DNA of 64,000 nt, from positions 11,525 through 75,524 of the forward strand of contig DIVK01000024.1 in the NCBI GenBank assembly GCA_002422455.1, in the 5' to 3' direction. Under the pieces are notes generated by a model. It was given only the letters and a program-made list of their open reading frames with translations, did not search any database and was not told the origin of the DNA. Within the stretch, counting starts at the first letter, position 1. Each line of letters opens with the position of its first letter. Source of the stretch: Rhodoferax sp. UBA6134. Its GTDB lineage: Bacteria > Pseudomonadota > Gammaproteobacteria > Burkholderiales > Burkholderiaceae_C. Shown here piece after piece: positions 30,593-41,520 of this stretch. Position numbers and translations under genes: made by a program.

Positions 30593-31114
30593 TCAGCGGT
30601 ACTTGGCGTCCGCAGCCCGGTTGGCTGCAATTTCGGTCTCGTAACGATCACCCACCGCCAGCAGCATTTCCTTGGTGAAGTACAGGTCGCCGCGCTTTTC
30701 CCCGTGGTATTCAAGAACATGGGTCTCGACAATCGAATCCACCGGACAGCTTTCTTCGCAGAAGCCGCAGAAAATGCACTTGGTCAGATCGATGTCGTAG
30801 CGGCTCGTGCGCCGCGAACCGTCGGCACGCACCTCGGATTCAATCGTGATCGCCATGGCGGGACACACCGCCTCGCACAGCTTGCAGGCGATGCAGCGCT
30901 CCTCGCCATTGTCATAGCGGCGCAGCGCGTGCAGGCCACGAAATCTGGGCGACAGAGGTGTTTTTTCCTCCGGGAACTGAATCGTCACCTTGCGACGAAA
31001 GGCGTAGCGACCCGTCAACGCAAGACCCTTGAACAACTCCAGCAACAAAAAGCTGGAGAGGAAGTCCTTGAGGGAAAAAGTGGATGCCGCAGGGGCTGGA
31101 GTAATGGTAGCCAT
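30593..31114 (-). CDS. nuoI: NADH-quinone oxidoreductase subunit I
   Basis: The ferredoxin-like subunit carrying clusters N6a and N6b. Two complete 4Fe-4S motifs are present: [12 protein letters not shown] and [12 protein letters not shown] (about residues 75-86 and 114-125). The 173-residue version starts at the ATG at 31114; a TTG two codons upstream is also in frame. It begins 12 bp after the nuoH stop. Confidence 0.97.
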   Translation of the reverse strand: MATITPAPAASTFSLKDFLSSFLLLELFKGLALTGRYAFRRKVTIQFPEEKTPLSPRFRGLHALRRYDNGEERCIACKLCEAVCPAMAITIESEVRADGSRRTSRYDIDLTKCIFCGFCEESCPVDSIVETHVLEYHGEKRGDLYFTKEMLLAVGDRYETEIAANRAADAKYR

Positions 31115-31126
31115 GGTCAACTCTTG

Positions 31127-32209
31127 TTACAGCCAGATATTGAAAGGGGTCTGCATCCAGGCACCAACGACAAGCAGCCACACCAGCGTCACGGGAATGA
31201 AAATCTTCCAGCCCAGACGCATGATCTGGTCATAACGGAAACGTGGAAAAGTCGCGCGCACCCAGATGAACAAGCTGACCACCACACAGGTTTTAAGTCC
31301 CAGCCAGATCCAGCCCGGCACCCAGTTGAACAGGGCGCTGTCAACCGGCGACAACCAACCACCCAGGAACATGATGCTCGCCAGGATGGACACCAGCCAC
31401 ATGTTGGCGTACTCGGCCAGATAAAACATGGCATAGGACATGCCCGAATATTCGACCATGTGCCCGGCCACAATTTCGGCTTCACCTTCGACCACGTCGA
31501 ACGGGTGGCGGTTGGTCTCTGCCAGGCCCGAGATGATATAGACCACAAAAATGGGCAGCAGCGGCAACCAGTTCCACGACAGGAAGTTCAGACCCAGATT
31601 CGCAAAATGGCCTTTGCCCTGCCCCATGACAATGTCGGTCAGGTTCATGCTGGCCGACACCATGAGCACCACCACCAGGCAAAAGCCCATGGCAATTTCA
31701 TAACTCACCATCTGGGCCGAAGCCCGCAGGGCCCCCAGGAACGAGTATTTGGAGTTGGAAGCCCAGCCAGAAATCACGACGCCATAGACCTCCATCGACG
31801 TGATGGCCATGACGAACAGCAAACCGGCATTGATATTGGCCAGGGCCACGTCCGGACCAAACGGAATGACCGCCCAGGCCGCCATCGCCGGCATGATGGT
31901 CAGGATCGGGCCGATGAAAAACAGGCCCTTGCTGGCCGCCGTCGGCAGCAAAATCTCTTTGCCCAGCAGCTTCAAGGCATCGGCAATCGGCTGCAGCAGA
32001 CCCAGCGGACCGACCCGGTTGGGACCGATACGAACCTGCATCCAGCCCAGAAATTTCCGTTCCCACAAGGTGAGGTAGGCGACCGCACCCATCAACGGCA
32101 AAACCAGCACCACAATCTTGAGCAGGGTCCAGATTACCGGCCAGACAACGGCAACCCACCAGGGCGCCTCCAGCAAGCCCTGACCAGAAACAAACAGGGC
32201 ATCAATCAT
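31127..32209 (-). CDS. nuoH: NADH-quinone oxidoreductase subunit H
   Basis: A 360-residue, eight-helix subunit at the junction of both arms of complex I that forms much of the quinone chamber. [20 protein letters not shown] and [22 protein letters not shown] are its well-known loops. The ATG overlaps the nuoG stop by four bases. Confidence 0.98.
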   Translation of the reverse strand: MIDALFVSGQGLLEAPWWVAVVWPVIWTLLKIVVLVLPLMGAVAYLTLWERKFLGWMQVRIGPNRVGPLGLLQPIADALKLLGKEILLPTAASKGLFFIGPILTIMPAMAAWAVIPFGPDVALANINAGLLFVMAITSMEVYGVVISGWASNSKYSFLGALRASAQMVSYEIAMGFCLVVVLMVSASMNLTDIVMGQGKGHFANLGLNFLSWNWLPLLPIFVVYIISGLAETNRHPFDVVEGEAEIVAGHMVEYSGMSYAMFYLAEYANMWLVSILASIMFLGGWLSPVDSALFNWVPGWIWLGLKTCVVVSLFIWVRATFPRFRYDQIMRLGWKIFIPVTLVWLLVVGAWMQTPFNIWL

Positions 32210-34341
32210 GCTGCCACCTCCTGTGCTGCAGGCACAGGCCTGGCATCCACCGTGCGCTGCAGGCTGGCGGCCCGGCGCACCGTACCGTCCAACGCATAAA
32301 TACTGGCCACCACCGGCGCCACCGGCGCGGGGCTGAGGTCAACCGCCGCTTGCGTCGTATTGCTCAACAAGCCATCGGTCACCAACACCTCACCTGCCGA
32401 CGGCAGACCACGCACCTGCTTGAGCACTTCTTGCGAGGAGTCGAAGTCAAAGCCCGGCAGCCCCAGCAGATTGGCCAGCACACGCAAGACCTTCCACGCC
32501 GGGCGGGTTTCACCCAGGGGCCGGACCACCGCATGAAAACTTTGCACCCGCCCCTCGGCGTTGACAAACGTGCCCGAGGTTTCCGTGAATGGCGCAATCG
32601 GCAGCAGCACGTCACTGAACGCCAGATTCGATTTGAAGGGGTTGAGCGACACGACCATCTGGGCTTGCGACAAAGCACCGCGGGCTGCGGCAGCAGCCGC
32701 CGAATCGAATTCCGGCTCGGTGTTCAACAGCAGCACCGCCTTGAGGGCGCCAGCCAGCATCTGGCCGGCGTTCAAGCCACCCGGCCCAGGCTGCGCAGCT
32801 GCCAGCTGCGCCCCCACCGTGTTGGCCGCTTCGGTGAGGTAGCCCACTGTCGCACCGGTCTGCGCGCCAATCCAGTTGGCCAGGGTTAGCAGACTGGACG
32901 CCCTGGCGTGGTGCGCGGCTGCATTGCCCAGCAAAATAGCCTTTCGCTCACCGCTCAGCAGGGACTGGGCGATGGCCTGGGCCGCCTCGCTGGCGGTGCC
33001 CGGCGCGGGCGGCACGACACCCTGGCTGGCAGCCACCGCGGCGGCGACGTCGGCCAGTGCCTGCACCCAGGTGCTGGCGGGACTCAACAGGGTATTGACC
33101 ACCGGCAAGGCCCAGTCCTGCGTTTCAGCATGAATGGCACTCACCACACAGCCCTTGCGGGCTGCCTGCCGAATCCGTTGCGCGAACAAGGGGTGATCCT
33201 TGCGCAGACTGGAGCCGATCACCAGCACGCGCTGCAAACCGGACAGAGCTGCAATGGAGGTGCCGAGGTAACGCACCCCTTCGCTGGCCGGAAATTCGGC
33301 ATTGCGCAGACGGTAATCAATGTTCTGACTGCCCAAGCCGCGCAGCAAGGCGCCGGTCAGGGACAGTTCTTCCAGCGTGCTGTGCGGGCTGGCCAGCGCG
33401 CCGATGCTGGCAGCGCCATGGTCCGTCCTGATTTGCTTCAGGCCGTTGGCAACGTACTCCAGCGCCGTCTGCCAATCGACTTCCTTCCACACTCCGCCCT
33501 GCTTGAGCATCGGGCTGGTCAGGCGTTCGTCGCTGTTCAAGGCCTCATAGGAGAAGCGGTCGCGATCGGCGATCCAGCACTCGTTGACGTCCTCGTTCTC
33601 CAGCGGCACCACGCGCATGACCTTGTTGCCCTTGACTTGCACCACCAGATTGGCACCGGTCGAATCATGCGGGCTGACAGACTTGCGGCGCGACAACTCC
33701 CAGGTGCGGGCGCTGTAGCGGAACGGTTTGCTGGTCAAGGCGCCAACCGGGCAGAGGTCAATCATGTTGCCCGAGAGTTCCGAGTCCACCGAGTGCCCGA
33801 CGAAGGTTTCGATCTCGGCATGCTCGCCACGATGCGACATGCCCAGCTCCATCACGCCTGCCACTTCCTGACCAAAGCGTACGCAGCGCGTGCAGTGAAT
33901 GCAGCGGCTCATTTCCTGCATTGAAATGAGCGGACCCACGTCCTTGACAGCCACTACCCGTTTTTCTTCCTCGTAGCGCGACGAGGAAGCACCGTAACCC
34001 ACCGCCAGGTCCTGCAGCTGGCACTCGCCGCCCTGATCGCAAATAGGGCAGTCCAGCGGATGATTGATCAGCAGGAACTCCATGACCGACTGCTGCGCCT
34101 TGATCGCCTTGTCGCTTTTGGTGCGAACCACCATGCCCTGCGTCACCGGCGTAGCGCAGGCAGGCATGGGCTTGGGCATTTTTTCCACGTCCACCAGGCA
34201 CATGCGGCAGTTGGCCGCGATGCTGAGCTTCTTGTGGTAACAGAAATGCGGAATGTAGGTACCGGCCTTGTCGGCGGCATGCATGACCATGCTGCCCTCG
34301 GTCACTTCCACCTTCTTGCCGTCGAGTTCGATTTCAATCAT
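32206..34341 (-). CDS. nuoG: NADH-quinone oxidoreductase subunit G
   Basis: The largest peripheral-arm subunit, carrying clusters N1b, N4 and N5. It starts at [13 protein letters not shown] (34341). Residues of about 30-75 hold the 2Fe-2S cysteines ([18 protein letters not shown] ... PACATPV), followed by the His/Cys N5 site and 4Fe-4S cysteines in CIHCTRC. The C-terminal half is a molybdopterin-oxidoreductase-like fold without cofactor. At 711 residues it is shorter than the E. coli protein, as usual in betaproteobacteria. Preceded by a palindromic repeat. Confidence 0.97.
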   Translation of the reverse strand: MIEIELDGKKVEVTEGSMVMHAADKAGTYIPHFCYHKKLSIAANCRMCLVDVEKMPKPMPACATPVTQGMVVRTKSDKAIKAQQSVMEFLLINHPLDCPICDQGGECQLQDLAVGYGASSSRYEEEKRVVAVKDVGPLISMQEMSRCIHCTRCVRFGQEVAGVMELGMSHRGEHAEIETFVGHSVDSELSGNMIDLCPVGALTSKPFRYSARTWELSRRKSVSPHDSTGANLVVQVKGNKVMRVVPLENEDVNECWIADRDRFSYEALNSDERLTSPMLKQGGVWKEVDWQTALEYVANGLKQIRTDHGAASIGALASPHSTLEELSLTGALLRGLGSQNIDYRLRNAEFPASEGVRYLGTSIAALSGLQRVLVIGSSLRKDHPLFAQRIRQAARKGCVVSAIHAETQDWALPVVNTLLSPASTWVQALADVAAAVAASQGVVPPAPGTASEAAQAIAQSLLSGERKAILLGNAAAHHARASSLLTLANWIGAQTGATVGYLTEAANTVGAQLAAAQPGPGGLNAGQMLAGALKAVLLLNTEPEFDSAAAAAARGALSQAQMVVSLNPFKSNLAFSDVLLPIAPFTETSGTFVNAEGRVQSFHAVVRPLGETRPAWKVLRVLANLLGLPGFDFDSSQEVLKQVRGLPSAGEVLVTDGLLSNTTQAAVDLSPAPVAPVVASIYALDGTVRRAASLQRTVDARPVPAAQEVAA

Positions 34342-34356
34342 GTTGAGCCTTTCGCC

Positions 34357-34423
34357 GGGCCGCCCCAAGGAAGGCAGGCGCCCCCTCGGGGGGCAGCGAA
34401 CGATTAGTGAGCTTGGGGGTCAT
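34357..34423. repeat. GC-rich palindromic repeat, copy B (nuoF-nuoG gap)
   Basis: A second copy of the element at 29501, in the same orientation: GGGCCGCCCCAAGG at the left, the hairpin CGCCCCCTCGGGGGGCAGCG in the middle and CTTGGGGGTCAT at the right. The 105-bp gap between nuoF and nuoG has little else. Confidence 0.75.
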
Positions 34424-34446
34424 ATTTTTCTCGCTCAGACGCTGGT

Positions 34447-35823
34447 TCAAACGTAGGCCGGGACCATGCAGGTCTTGTGCTCTACGTGATATTCAAATTC
34501 ATGCCGGAAATGCTTGATCATGGCCCGCACCGGCATGGCCGCCGCATCACCCAAGGCGCAAATCGTGCGCCCCATGATGTTTTCGGCGACCGAGTTCAGC
34601 AAATCCATGTCGCTGGGGCGACCCTGACCATTTTCAATGCGGTCCACCACGCGCGACAGCCAGCCGGTTCCCTCGCGGCACGGCGTGCATTGACCGCATG
34701 ATTCGTGCATGTAGAAGTAACTCAGGCGTTGCAGGCTCTTGACCATGCAACGGCTGTCGTCCAGCACAATCACCGCGCCCGAGCCCAGCATCGAACCGGC
34801 TTTGGCAATGGAGTCGTAGTCCATGGTGCAGTCCATCATGATGTCAGCCGGCAAAACAGGCGACGATGAACCGCCGGGAATCACGGCTTTGAGTTTGCGG
34901 CCAGCACGCACGCCACCCGCGATTTCAAGCAGCTTGGAAAACGGCGTTCCCATCGGAATTTCATAGTTACCCGGCAACTCCACGTCGCCACTGATCGAGA
35001 ATATCTTGGTGCCGCCATTGTTGGGCTTGCCACATGCCAGATACGCCGGCCCACCGTTGCGGATGATCCAGGGCACGGCGGCAAAGGTTTCCGTGTTGTT
35101 GATGGTGGTCGGCTTGCCGTACAGGCCAAAGCTGGCTGGAAACGGCGGTTTGAAGCGGGGCTGGCCCTTCTTGCCCTCCAGCGACTCCAGCAGCGCGGTT
35201 TCCTCGCCGCAGATGTAAGCGCCAAAGCCGTGCGCTGCATGCAGTTGGAAGCTGAAGTTGCTGCCCAGGATGTTGTTGCCCAACAGTCCGGCAACGCGCG
35301 CCTCTTCCAGTGCCTCTTCAAAGCGCTCATAGCTTTGGAAAATTTCACCGTGAATGTAGTTGTAGCCAACCGAGATGCCCATGGCATAGGCCGCAATGAT
35401 CATGCCCTCGATGACGACGTGGGGGTTGAACTGCAGAATGTCGCGGTCCTTGCAGGTGCCGGGCTCGCCTTCGTCGGAGTTGCACACCAGATACTTCTGA
35501 CCCGGAAACTGGCGCGGCATGAAACTCCACTTGAGTCCGGTCGGAAAGCCGGCACCACCGCGCCCGCGCAGAGAAGATTCCTTGACGATGGCAATCACCT
35601 GGTCTTGCGTCAGACCCGCGACACCCGTGTCGTCTGCGGCGTTCGCGCCGTCTTTTCCCAGCACCTTGCGCAGCGCCTGATAGCCACCCCGGGCCTCATA
35701 GTCTTTCAGCCGCCAATTGCTGCCGGTCAATCCGGCGTAGATCTGCGGATTGATGTGCCGGTCGTGAAAACAGGTCTGCACGCCCGTGGCGCGGAACTGG
35801 GTGAGAATTTTTTCAGCCGTCAT
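34447..35823 (-). CDS. nuoF: NADH-quinone oxidoreductase subunit F
   Basis: The catalytic NADH- and FMN-binding subunit of complex I. The NADH/FMN loop [16 protein letters not shown] and the N3 cluster motif [12 protein letters not shown] are intact. Two ATGs stand together at 35826 and 35823; the second gives [10 protein letters not shown] and better spacing to a GGGGA. The upstream nuoE stop (TGA, 35825-35823) overlaps either start, so translational coupling is expected. Length 458. Confidence 0.97.
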   Translation of the reverse strand: MTAEKILTQFRATGVQTCFHDRHINPQIYAGLTGSNWRLKDYEARGGYQALRKVLGKDGANAADDTGVAGLTQDQVIAIVKESSLRGRGGAGFPTGLKWSFMPRQFPGQKYLVCNSDEGEPGTCKDRDILQFNPHVVIEGMIIAAYAMGISVGYNYIHGEIFQSYERFEEALEEARVAGLLGNNILGSNFSFQLHAAHGFGAYICGEETALLESLEGKKGQPRFKPPFPASFGLYGKPTTINNTETFAAVPWIIRNGGPAYLACGKPNNGGTKIFSISGDVELPGNYEIPMGTPFSKLLEIAGGVRAGRKLKAVIPGGSSSPVLPADIMMDCTMDYDSIAKAGSMLGSGAVIVLDDSRCMVKSLQRLSYFYMHESCGQCTPCREGTGWLSRVVDRIENGQGRPSDMDLLNSVAENIMGRTICALGDAAAMPVRAMIKHFRHEFEYHVEHKTCMVPAYV

Positions 35824-36335
35824 CATTCGGTCCCCGCAGCACGCAGGCCGTCCACCAGCTGGTCCAGCTTGTCGTTGCTCATGAAACTGCACATGGTCCG
35901 GTCATTCACCAGCAGCACGGGAGAATCGGCACAGGCACCAAGACATTCGCACTGCTGCAGGGTGAACAGGCCGTCCGGTGTTGTCTCGTTCATACTGATG
36001 CCCAGCTTCTGTTCAAGGTGCTTGAGCGCCTTGCCCCCGTCGCGCAGCTGGCATGGCAGATTGGTACAGACGTTGAGCTTGTACTTACCAACCGGCTGCT
36101 GGTTGTACATGTTGTAGAAGGTGCTGACTTCATGCACGGCAATCGGAGCCATACCCAGATAGTCAGCCACAATCTCTTCGCTCTCGGCACTCACGTACCC
36201 GAGTTCCTGCTGGACGATGGCCAGGCAGGCCATCACGGCGGACTGCTTTTGATCCGCCGGATATTTCGCGACTTCCCGGGCAAAGCGTGCCCTGGTTGCA
36301 TCGGAAATCACTTGAGAAACAGCTTCTGAGATCAT
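35823..36335 (-). CDS. nuoE: NADH-quinone oxidoreductase subunit E
   Basis: A 170-residue thioredoxin-fold subunit that binds the 2Fe-2S cluster N1a. The ligands are in [13 protein letters not shown] (C-x4-C) and [11 protein letters not shown] (C-x3-C). Starts four bases inside the nuoD stop region and its own stop overlaps nuoF. Confidence 0.97.
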   Translation of the reverse strand: MISEAVSQVISDATRARFAREVAKYPADQKQSAVMACLAIVQQELGYVSAESEEIVADYLGMAPIAVHEVSTFYNMYNQQPVGKYKLNVCTNLPCQLRDGGKALKHLEQKLGISMNETTPDGLFTLQQCECLGACADSPVLLVNDRTMCSFMSNDKLDQLVDGLRAAGTE

Positions 36336-37585
36336 CGGTCAATCTCTCCAAACACAATATCCATGGTGCCGATCACGGCCACTGCGTCCGCAATCATGTG
36401 ACCGCCGGCCATCTCGTTGAGGGCAGCCAGATGCACAAAACCCGGCGGACGAATCTTCAGGCGATAAGGCTTGTTGGCACCATCGCTCACAATGTAAATG
36501 CCGAACTCGCCCTTGGGATGCTCCACCGCAGCATAGGCTTCGCCTTCGGGCACGTGAAAGCCCTCGGTGAACAGCTTGAAATGGTGAATCAACTCTTCCA
36601 TGTTGGATTTCATGGACTCCCGATCAGGCGCGGCCACCTTGTGGTTGTCCGTGATCACCGGGCCGGGGTTGACGCGTAACCAGTCCACGCACTGCTTGAT
36701 GATGCGGTTGGACTGCTTCATCTCTTCCATGCGCACCAGATAGCGATCGTAACAATCGCCGGTTTTACCGACCGGGATGTCGAAGTCCATACGATCGTAC
36801 ACGTCGTAGGGCTGTTTCTTGCGCAGGTCCCAGGCCACCCCGGAGCCGCGCAGCATGGCGCCGGTGAAGCCCATGTTCAAAGCCCGCTCGGCCGTCACCA
36901 CCCCGATGCCCACCGTACGCTGCTTCCATATCCGGTTTTCCGTGAGGAGCGTGTGGTACTCGCCCAGATAGGTCGGAAAGCGCCGGGTGAAATCATCAAT
37001 AAAGTCCAGCAACGAACCCTGACGGTTGCTGTTGAGCTCCGCAATACCGCGGGCGCTGCGAATCTTGTTGGACTTGTACTGCGGCATGCTGTCGGGCAGG
37101 TCCCGGTACACCCCGCCCGGACGGAAATAGGCCGCATGCATGCGCGCGCCACTGACCGCCTCGTACATGTCAAACAAGTCCTCGCGCTCGCGAAAGGTGT
37201 AGATCAAAATGGTCGAGCTGCCGCAATCATTGCCGTGCGATCCCAGCCACATCAGGTGATTGAGCAGCCGGGTGATCTCGGCAAACATCACGCGGATGTA
37301 CTGAGCCCGCACGGGCACCTCGATGCCCAGCAGCTTCTCAATGGCCAGACAGTAGGCATGCTCGTTGCACATCATCGACACGTAGTCCAGCCGGTCCATA
37401 TAGGGCAGCGACTGGATATAGGTCTTGCTTTCAGCCAGCTTTTCGGTCGCCCGGTGCAGCAGACCGATATGCGGATCGGCGCGCTGAATCACCTCGCCAT
37501 CGAGTTCAAGCACCAGGCGCAGCACGCCGTGCGCGGCCGGGTGCTGGGGGCCGAAGTTGAGCGTGTAGTTCTTGATTTCTGCCAT
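36332..37585 (-). CDS. nuoD: NADH-quinone oxidoreductase subunit D
   Basis: The 49-kDa-type subunit forming the quinone site with nuoB; 417 residues. [22 protein letters not shown] is its canonical N-terminus with the quinone-contacting His. It is a separate protein, not fused to nuoC as in E. coli. The nuoE start overlaps its stop (ATGA). Confidence 0.98.
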   Translation of the reverse strand: MAEIKNYTLNFGPQHPAAHGVLRLVLELDGEVIQRADPHIGLLHRATEKLAESKTYIQSLPYMDRLDYVSMMCNEHAYCLAIEKLLGIEVPVRAQYIRVMFAEITRLLNHLMWLGSHGNDCGSSTILIYTFREREDLFDMYEAVSGARMHAAYFRPGGVYRDLPDSMPQYKSNKIRSARGIAELNSNRQGSLLDFIDDFTRRFPTYLGEYHTLLTENRIWKQRTVGIGVVTAERALNMGFTGAMLRGSGVAWDLRKKQPYDVYDRMDFDIPVGKTGDCYDRYLVRMEEMKQSNRIIKQCVDWLRVNPGPVITDNHKVAAPDRESMKSNMEELIHHFKLFTEGFHVPEGEAYAAVEHPKGEFGIYIVSDGANKPYRLKIRPPGFVHLAALNEMAGGHMIADAVAVIGTMDIVFGEIDR

Positions 37586-37587
37586 GA

Positions 37588-38190
37588 TCAGTTCAGGCCG
37601 CCATAGTTGTCTTCACGAATGATGCGCGGCGTGATTTCACGCGGCTCAATCGTGACGGGCTGGTAAACCACGCGCCGACTCTCGGCGTCATAGCGCATTT
37701 CGACATGACCACTCAAAGGGAAGTCCTTGCGAAACGGATGACCGATGAAGCCGTAATCGGTCAGGATGCGGCGCAAATCATTGTGCCCCTCGAACACAAT
37801 GCCGAACAGGTCAAACGCCTCGCGTTCGAACCAGTTGGCCGAATTCCAGATGTCGCTCACCGAGGCCACCAATGGAAAGGCATCATCCGGCGCAAACACC
37901 TTCAAGCGCACACGCTGGTTCAGGCTGACGGACAACAAATGCAGCACCACACCAAAGCGCGCACCCTCATGCCCCCGGTACTCGGAGTAATCGACACCGC
38001 ACAAGTCCACCAACTGCTCGAAGCAGCAGCCCGGCGCATCACGCAAAATTTGGGCAACCTCCAGGTACTCGGCAGCACCCACCACCATGGTCACCTCACC
38101 CAATGCCACGCCGACGTGCCTGACTTTGTCACCCAGCACCGCAGCAAGGGTGTTTTTGAGAGCCTCGGGATTTACAGCAAAAACAGTCAT
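37588..38190 (-). CDS. nuoC: NADH-quinone oxidoreductase subunit C
   Basis: The 30-kDa-type peripheral subunit, 200 residues from [12 protein letters not shown] at 38190. The family signature is [40 protein letters not shown] split over about residues 122-161. It lies 10 bp after nuoB and two bases before nuoD. Confidence 0.97.
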   Translation of the reverse strand: MTVFAVNPEALKNTLAAVLGDKVRHVGVALGEVTMVVGAAEYLEVAQILRDAPGCCFEQLVDLCGVDYSEYRGHEGARFGVVLHLLSVSLNQRVRLKVFAPDDAFPLVASVSDIWNSANWFEREAFDLFGIVFEGHNDLRRILTDYGFIGHPFRKDFPLSGHVEMRYDAESRRVVYQPVTIEPREITPRIIREDNYGGLN

Positions 38191-38200
38191 CACAAGCCCC

Positions 38201-38680
38201 TCAAGCGCGCGCAATGGTTTGCGTACGGCGAATCTTTTGCTGCAACTGCATGATGCCGTACAACAAGGCTTCAGCGGTTGGCGGGCAGCCAGGCACATAC
38301 ACGTCCACCGGCACAATCCGGTCGCAACCACGCACCACCGAATAGCTGTAGTGGTAATAACCGCCGCCATTGGCGCAGGAGCCCATGCTGATCACCCAGC
38401 GCGGCTCGGACATCTGGTCGTAAACCTTGCGCAAGGCCGGCGCCATCTTGTTGCACAGCGTGCCCGCCACGATCATCAGGTCGGACTGACGCGGACTGGC
38501 GCGAAACACCTCGGCACCGAAGCGACTGATGTCATAACGGGCCGCCGCCGCATGCATCATCTCGACGGCACAGCAAGCCAGACCGAAGGTCATGGGCCAA
38601 ACGGAACCAGTCTTGGCCCAGTTCATCACCGAGTCGTAACTGGTGGTGACGAAGCCCTCTTTCAAAACACCTTCAATCAT
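38201..38680 (-). CDS. nuoB: NADH-quinone oxidoreductase subunit B
   Basis: A 159-residue subunit carrying the terminal cluster N2 that reduces quinone. The unusual consecutive-cysteine ligand pair is in [11 protein letters not shown], with the remaining ligands in [10 protein letters not shown] and [10 protein letters not shown]. The start [16 protein letters not shown] at 38680 is canonical for the betaproteobacterial protein. Confidence 0.98.
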   Translation of the reverse strand: MIEGVLKEGFVTTSYDSVMNWAKTGSVWPMTFGLACCAVEMMHAAAARYDISRFGAEVFRASPRQSDLMIVAGTLCNKMAPALRKVYDQMSEPRWVISMGSCANGGGYYHYSYSVVRGCDRIVPVDVYVPGCPPTAEALLYGIMQLQQKIRRTQTIARA

Positions 38681-38684
38681 GCTG

Positions 38685-39044
38685 CTACTCCCAGTCCAGC
38701 GCGCCTTTTCGCCACATATAAATGAAGCCAATGGCAAGAACAGTCACAAACTCCGCACCAACCAGAAACCCGAGCAATCCGATCTCCTTGAGGGACACCG
38801 CCCACGGAAACAAAAACGCCGTCTCCAGGTCAAACAAAATGAACAGGATGGCCACCAGGTAGTAGCGCACGTCAAACTTCATGCGGGCATCTTCGAACGC
38901 CTCGAAGCCGCATTCATAAGGGGAGTTTTTGGCAGGATCGGGCCGGTTGGGCCCCAGGATGTATCCGAGCACCTGCGGGACAACCCCCACTGCGATGCCA
39001 ACCAGGATGAACAAGAGGACTGGCAGGTACTGATCGAGGTTCAT
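38685..39044 (-). CDS. nuoA: NADH-quinone oxidoreductase subunit A
   Basis: A 119-residue, three-helix membrane subunit (ND3-like), first gene of the nuo set. [35 protein letters not shown] carries the quinone-side loop with Cys and the conserved Glu (split over residues 48-82). The start is [11 protein letters not shown] at 39044. It follows tRNA-Leu by 60 bp; no independent promoter is obvious. Confidence 0.97.
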   Translation of the reverse strand: MNLDQYLPVLLFILVGIAVGVVPQVLGYILGPNRPDPAKNSPYECGFEAFEDARMKFDVRYYLVAILFILFDLETAFLFPWAVSLKEIGLLGFLVGAEFVTVLAIGFIYMWRKGALDWE

Positions 39045-39104
39045 CTGGAGATTCTGATCAAAGTCTGTGCTTGCTGAATGAATCTGCAACAAGCTTATTT
39101 ATCT

Positions 39105-39189
39105 GGTGCCGTCGGCGAGACTCGAACTCGCACAGCTTTCGCCACTACCCCCTCAAGATAGCGTGTCTACCAATTTCACCACGACGGCT
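39105..39189 (-). tRNA. tRNA-Leu (anticodon GAG)
   Basis: An 85-base tRNA with encoded CCA on the minus strand. Acceptor stem GCCGTCG/CGACGGC, the long variable arm of class II tRNAs, T-arm GCGAG TTCGAGT CTCGC, and anticodon loop TTGAGGG with anticodon GAG. It sits between secG and nuoA, an arrangement common in betaproteobacteria, and must be cut out of a longer transcript if the genes are co-transcribed. Confidence 0.97.
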
Positions 39190-39305
39190 GCTTGTCTGCG
39201 TCTGAATTGCCTGAGGAACCTTGCGGATTTAGCTTTCCGGACAGACTTAGAGTTTACCCTGAAATCAAGCGGTATTTCAACGATGCCGGCTGATTTCAAC
39301 AGCAA

Positions 39306-39659
39306 TTATCTGGATGGAATTTGCGCTGCGCCAGAGGCCGGCACCGCAGGGGCGACAGCGGTCGCCGCAGGCACGCTGACAGCCGCACCTTCGAGCACAC
39401 TACCCGAGCTTGCCACCGGGCGGGCCATACCAAAATAAGCAAGCAACAGCGTACAGACAAAAAACACCGTGGCCAGCACGGCGGTGCTGCGCGACAGAAA
39501 ATTCGCGCTGCCACTGGCGCCAAACAGACTGCCCGAGCCGCCGCTGCCAAAGGCGGCGCCCATGTCGGCGCCCTTGCCGTGCTGAACCAGGATCAGACCG
39601 ATCATGGTCACGGCAGAAATCATCTGAACAGCCAGCAAGATGGTTAGAAAAACACTCAT
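39306..39659 (-). CDS. secG: Preprotein translocase subunit SecG
   Basis: An auxiliary inner-membrane subunit of the SecYEG channel; 117 residues with two transmembrane helices (about 5-25 and 55-75). The loop [34 protein letters not shown] is the family hallmark (residues 24-58). The C-terminal tail is Ala/Val/Pro-rich and variable. It lies 37 bp after tpiA. Confidence 0.97.
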   Translation of the reverse strand: MSVFLTILLAVQMISAVTMIGLILVQHGKGADMGAAFGSGGSGSLFGASGSANFLSRSTAVLATVFFVCTLLLAYFGMARPVASSGSVLEGAAVSVPAATAVAPAVPASGAAQIPSR

Positions 39660-39696
39660 TGAATACTCCTAAATATGCAGTCATCAACGCCCGTAA

Positions 39697-40440
39697 TCAA
39701 AGGGCAGAAGCGATAATTGATAAAAAATCCGGGGCCTTGAGCGAAGCGCCGCCCACCAGACCGCCGTCGATGTCGGGCTGGACCAGCAATTGCGCCGCAT
39801 TGGCGGCGTTCATGCTGCCACCGTACAGGATAGGGATGCGATCGGCCTGCGGCGACGCCGCCCTCAGTTGCGCGCGCAGCACGGCATGCACCTGCTGCGC
39901 CTGCTCGGGCGTGGCGGTCTTGCCGGTGCCGATGGCCCAGATCGGCTCATACGCCACCACGATCTCGCTGATGCAGTGACCGTTGAGATGAATGACGGCG
40001 GCGAGTTGACGCTTGACCACTTCTTCCGTCTTGCCGGCTTCACGCTCGGCCAAGGTCTCACCGACGCAGACGATCGGCGTGACGCCGCCAGCCAGAGCGC
40101 GCTGCGCCTTGGCTGCCACCACGACATCGGTCTCGCCATGGTACTGGCGACGCTCAGAGTGGCCCACGATGGCGTAACGCACGCCAAACTCCTTGAGCAT
40201 GGCGGCAGAAATTTCCCCCGTGAACGCACCCGCGTCGTGCTGCGACACGTCCTGCGCGCCCACGTCCACCGCGCTGCCAGCCAGCAGCGTCTGGCACTGC
40301 GCCAGGTAGACCGCGGGCACGCACACGGCAATGCCACAGCCCGGCCGGTTCAAGCCAGCCAGCAGCCCCTTGAGCAGGGACTCGTTGGCCGCCAAACTGC
40401 CATTCATCTTCCAGTTGCCGACGATAAGTTTGTTTTTCAT
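39697..40440 (-). CDS. tpiA: Triosephosphate isomerase
   Basis: Interconverts dihydroxyacetone phosphate and glyceraldehyde-3-phosphate. The 247-residue barrel has the N-terminal GNWKMNGS (catalytic Lys), electrophilic His in VGHSERR, catalytic Glu in [13 protein letters not shown] and the phosphate loop [11 protein letters not shown]. It starts one base after the stop of the quinone oxidoreductase gene, so the two are almost certainly one transcript. Confidence 0.98.
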   Translation of the reverse strand: MKNKLIVGNWKMNGSLAANESLLKGLLAGLNRPGCGIAVCVPAVYLAQCQTLLAGSAVDVGAQDVSQHDAGAFTGEISAAMLKEFGVRYAIVGHSERRQYHGETDVVVAAKAQRALAGGVTPIVCVGETLAEREAGKTEEVVKRQLAAVIHLNGHCISEIVVAYEPIWAIGTGKTATPEQAQQVHAVLRAQLRAASPQADRIPILYGGSMNAANAAQLLVQPDIDGGLVGGASLKAPDFLSIIASAL

Positions 40441-40441
40441 G

Positions 40442-41458
40442 CTACCCCCCCCAAGTCAAAACAATCTTGCCCACATGCTGGTTCGACTCCATCAGCGCGT
40501 GCGCTTTGGCCGCACCGCTGCCGGTGGCGTCCGTCGCATCAACCGCGGGAAAGGTGCTGTGGATCACCGGCTTCATCTTGCCGGCCTCGATCAACGGCCA
40601 GGCGTGCTCCAGGCACGCCTGCGCAATCGCCTGCTTGAACGCCACCGGACGCGGCCGCAGCGTGGAGCCGGTGATGGTGAGCCGCTTGCGCAGCACCAGG
40701 CCGGCATTGAACTCACTCTTGATGCCGCCCTGCACCGCGATGATGACGATGCGGCCGTCCTCGGCCAGGCTCTCGACTTCGCGCGCAACGTAGCTGCCGC
40801 CCACCATGTCGAGAATGACATCGACCCCCTTGCCATTGGTCAGACGCTTGACCTCGTCCTTGAAGTCCTGCGTCTTGTAGTTGATGGCATGGTCGGCGCC
40901 GAGCTTGAGGCAGGCGGCGCACTTGTCGTCGCTGCCGGCCGTCACGATCACGGTCGCACCCATGGCCTTGGCCAGCTGGATGGCGGTGACACCGATGCCA
41001 CTCGACCCACCCTGAATCAGCAGCGTCTCGCCGGCCTGCAGGCGACCGCGGTCAAACACATTGCTCCAGACGGTAAAACAGGTTTCGGGCAGCGAGGCGG
41101 CCTCCACGTCGCTCAGGCCTTTTGGCACCGGCAGGCACTGCGCGATCGGCGCGGTGCACAGCTCGGCATAGCCGCCGCCAGCCACCAGCGCGCAAACGCG
41201 GTCGCCGACTTTGAAGCCGGCACGCAACAGCGCCTGCGCGTCGCCGCCCACGACTTCGCCCGCCACTTCCAGGCCTGGAATGTCGGAGGCACCCGGCGGG
41301 ACGGGATAGTTGCCGGTGCGCTGGAACACGTCAGGCCGGTTGATGCCGCTGGCCGCCACGCGGATCAGCAGCTCACCCGCCGCCGGAACCGGGTCCGGGC
41401 GCTCGCCCAAACGCAGCACCTCGGGCGCGCCGTAGGATGTGATTTCAATGGCTTTCAT
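40442..41458 (-). CDS. NAD(P)H:quinone oxidoreductase, zinc-independent MDR family
   Basis: A 338-residue medium-chain reductase of the quinone oxidoreductase/PIG3 type. MKAIEITSYGAPEVLRLGERPDP is the usual N-terminus; GINRPDVFQRTGNYPVPPGAS is characteristic of the PIG3 branch, and the NADPH loop ETLLIQGGSSGIGVTAIQLAKAMG follows at about 140-163. It lacks the cysteines of zinc alcohol dehydrogenases. Placed between pnp and tpiA; the physiological acceptor is unknown. Confidence 0.92.
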   Translation of the reverse strand: MKAIEITSYGAPEVLRLGERPDPVPAAGELLIRVAASGINRPDVFQRTGNYPVPPGASDIPGLEVAGEVVGGDAQALLRAGFKVGDRVCALVAGGGYAELCTAPIAQCLPVPKGLSDVEAASLPETCFTVWSNVFDRGRLQAGETLLIQGGSSGIGVTAIQLAKAMGATVIVTAGSDDKCAACLKLGADHAINYKTQDFKDEVKRLTNGKGVDVILDMVGGSYVAREVESLAEDGRIVIIAVQGGIKSEFNAGLVLRKRLTITGSTLRPRPVAFKQAIAQACLEHAWPLIEAGKMKPVIHSTFPAVDATDATGSGAAKAHALMESNQHVGKIVLTWGG

Positions 41459-41470
41459 GGTCTCGTCTCC

Positions 41471-41498
41471 CGACAGCCCCCGAACCCAAGGGCTGTCG
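41471..41498 (-). other. Strong hairpin after pnp
   Basis: Perfect 9-bp stem CGACAGCCC / GGGCTGTCG with a 10-base loop in the 62-bp gap between pnp and the quinone oxidoreductase gene. There is no T run after it in the direction of transcription, so it is more likely a 3'-end stabiliser, processing site or pause hairpin than an intrinsic terminator. Confidence 0.6.
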
Positions 41499-41520
41499 AT
41501 ACACTGACACGACGGGCCAA

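Noticed and set aside
30557..32299. A 580-codon plus-strand open frame across nuoI and nuoH
   Set aside because: Antisense to two certain genes; low-complexity His/Arg/Gln product with no family resemblance.
29501..34423. The two nuo-gap repeats as insertion sequences or CRISPR repeats
   Set aside because: They are under 100 bases, have no open frame, no regular spacing and no spacers; they are dispersed palindromes.
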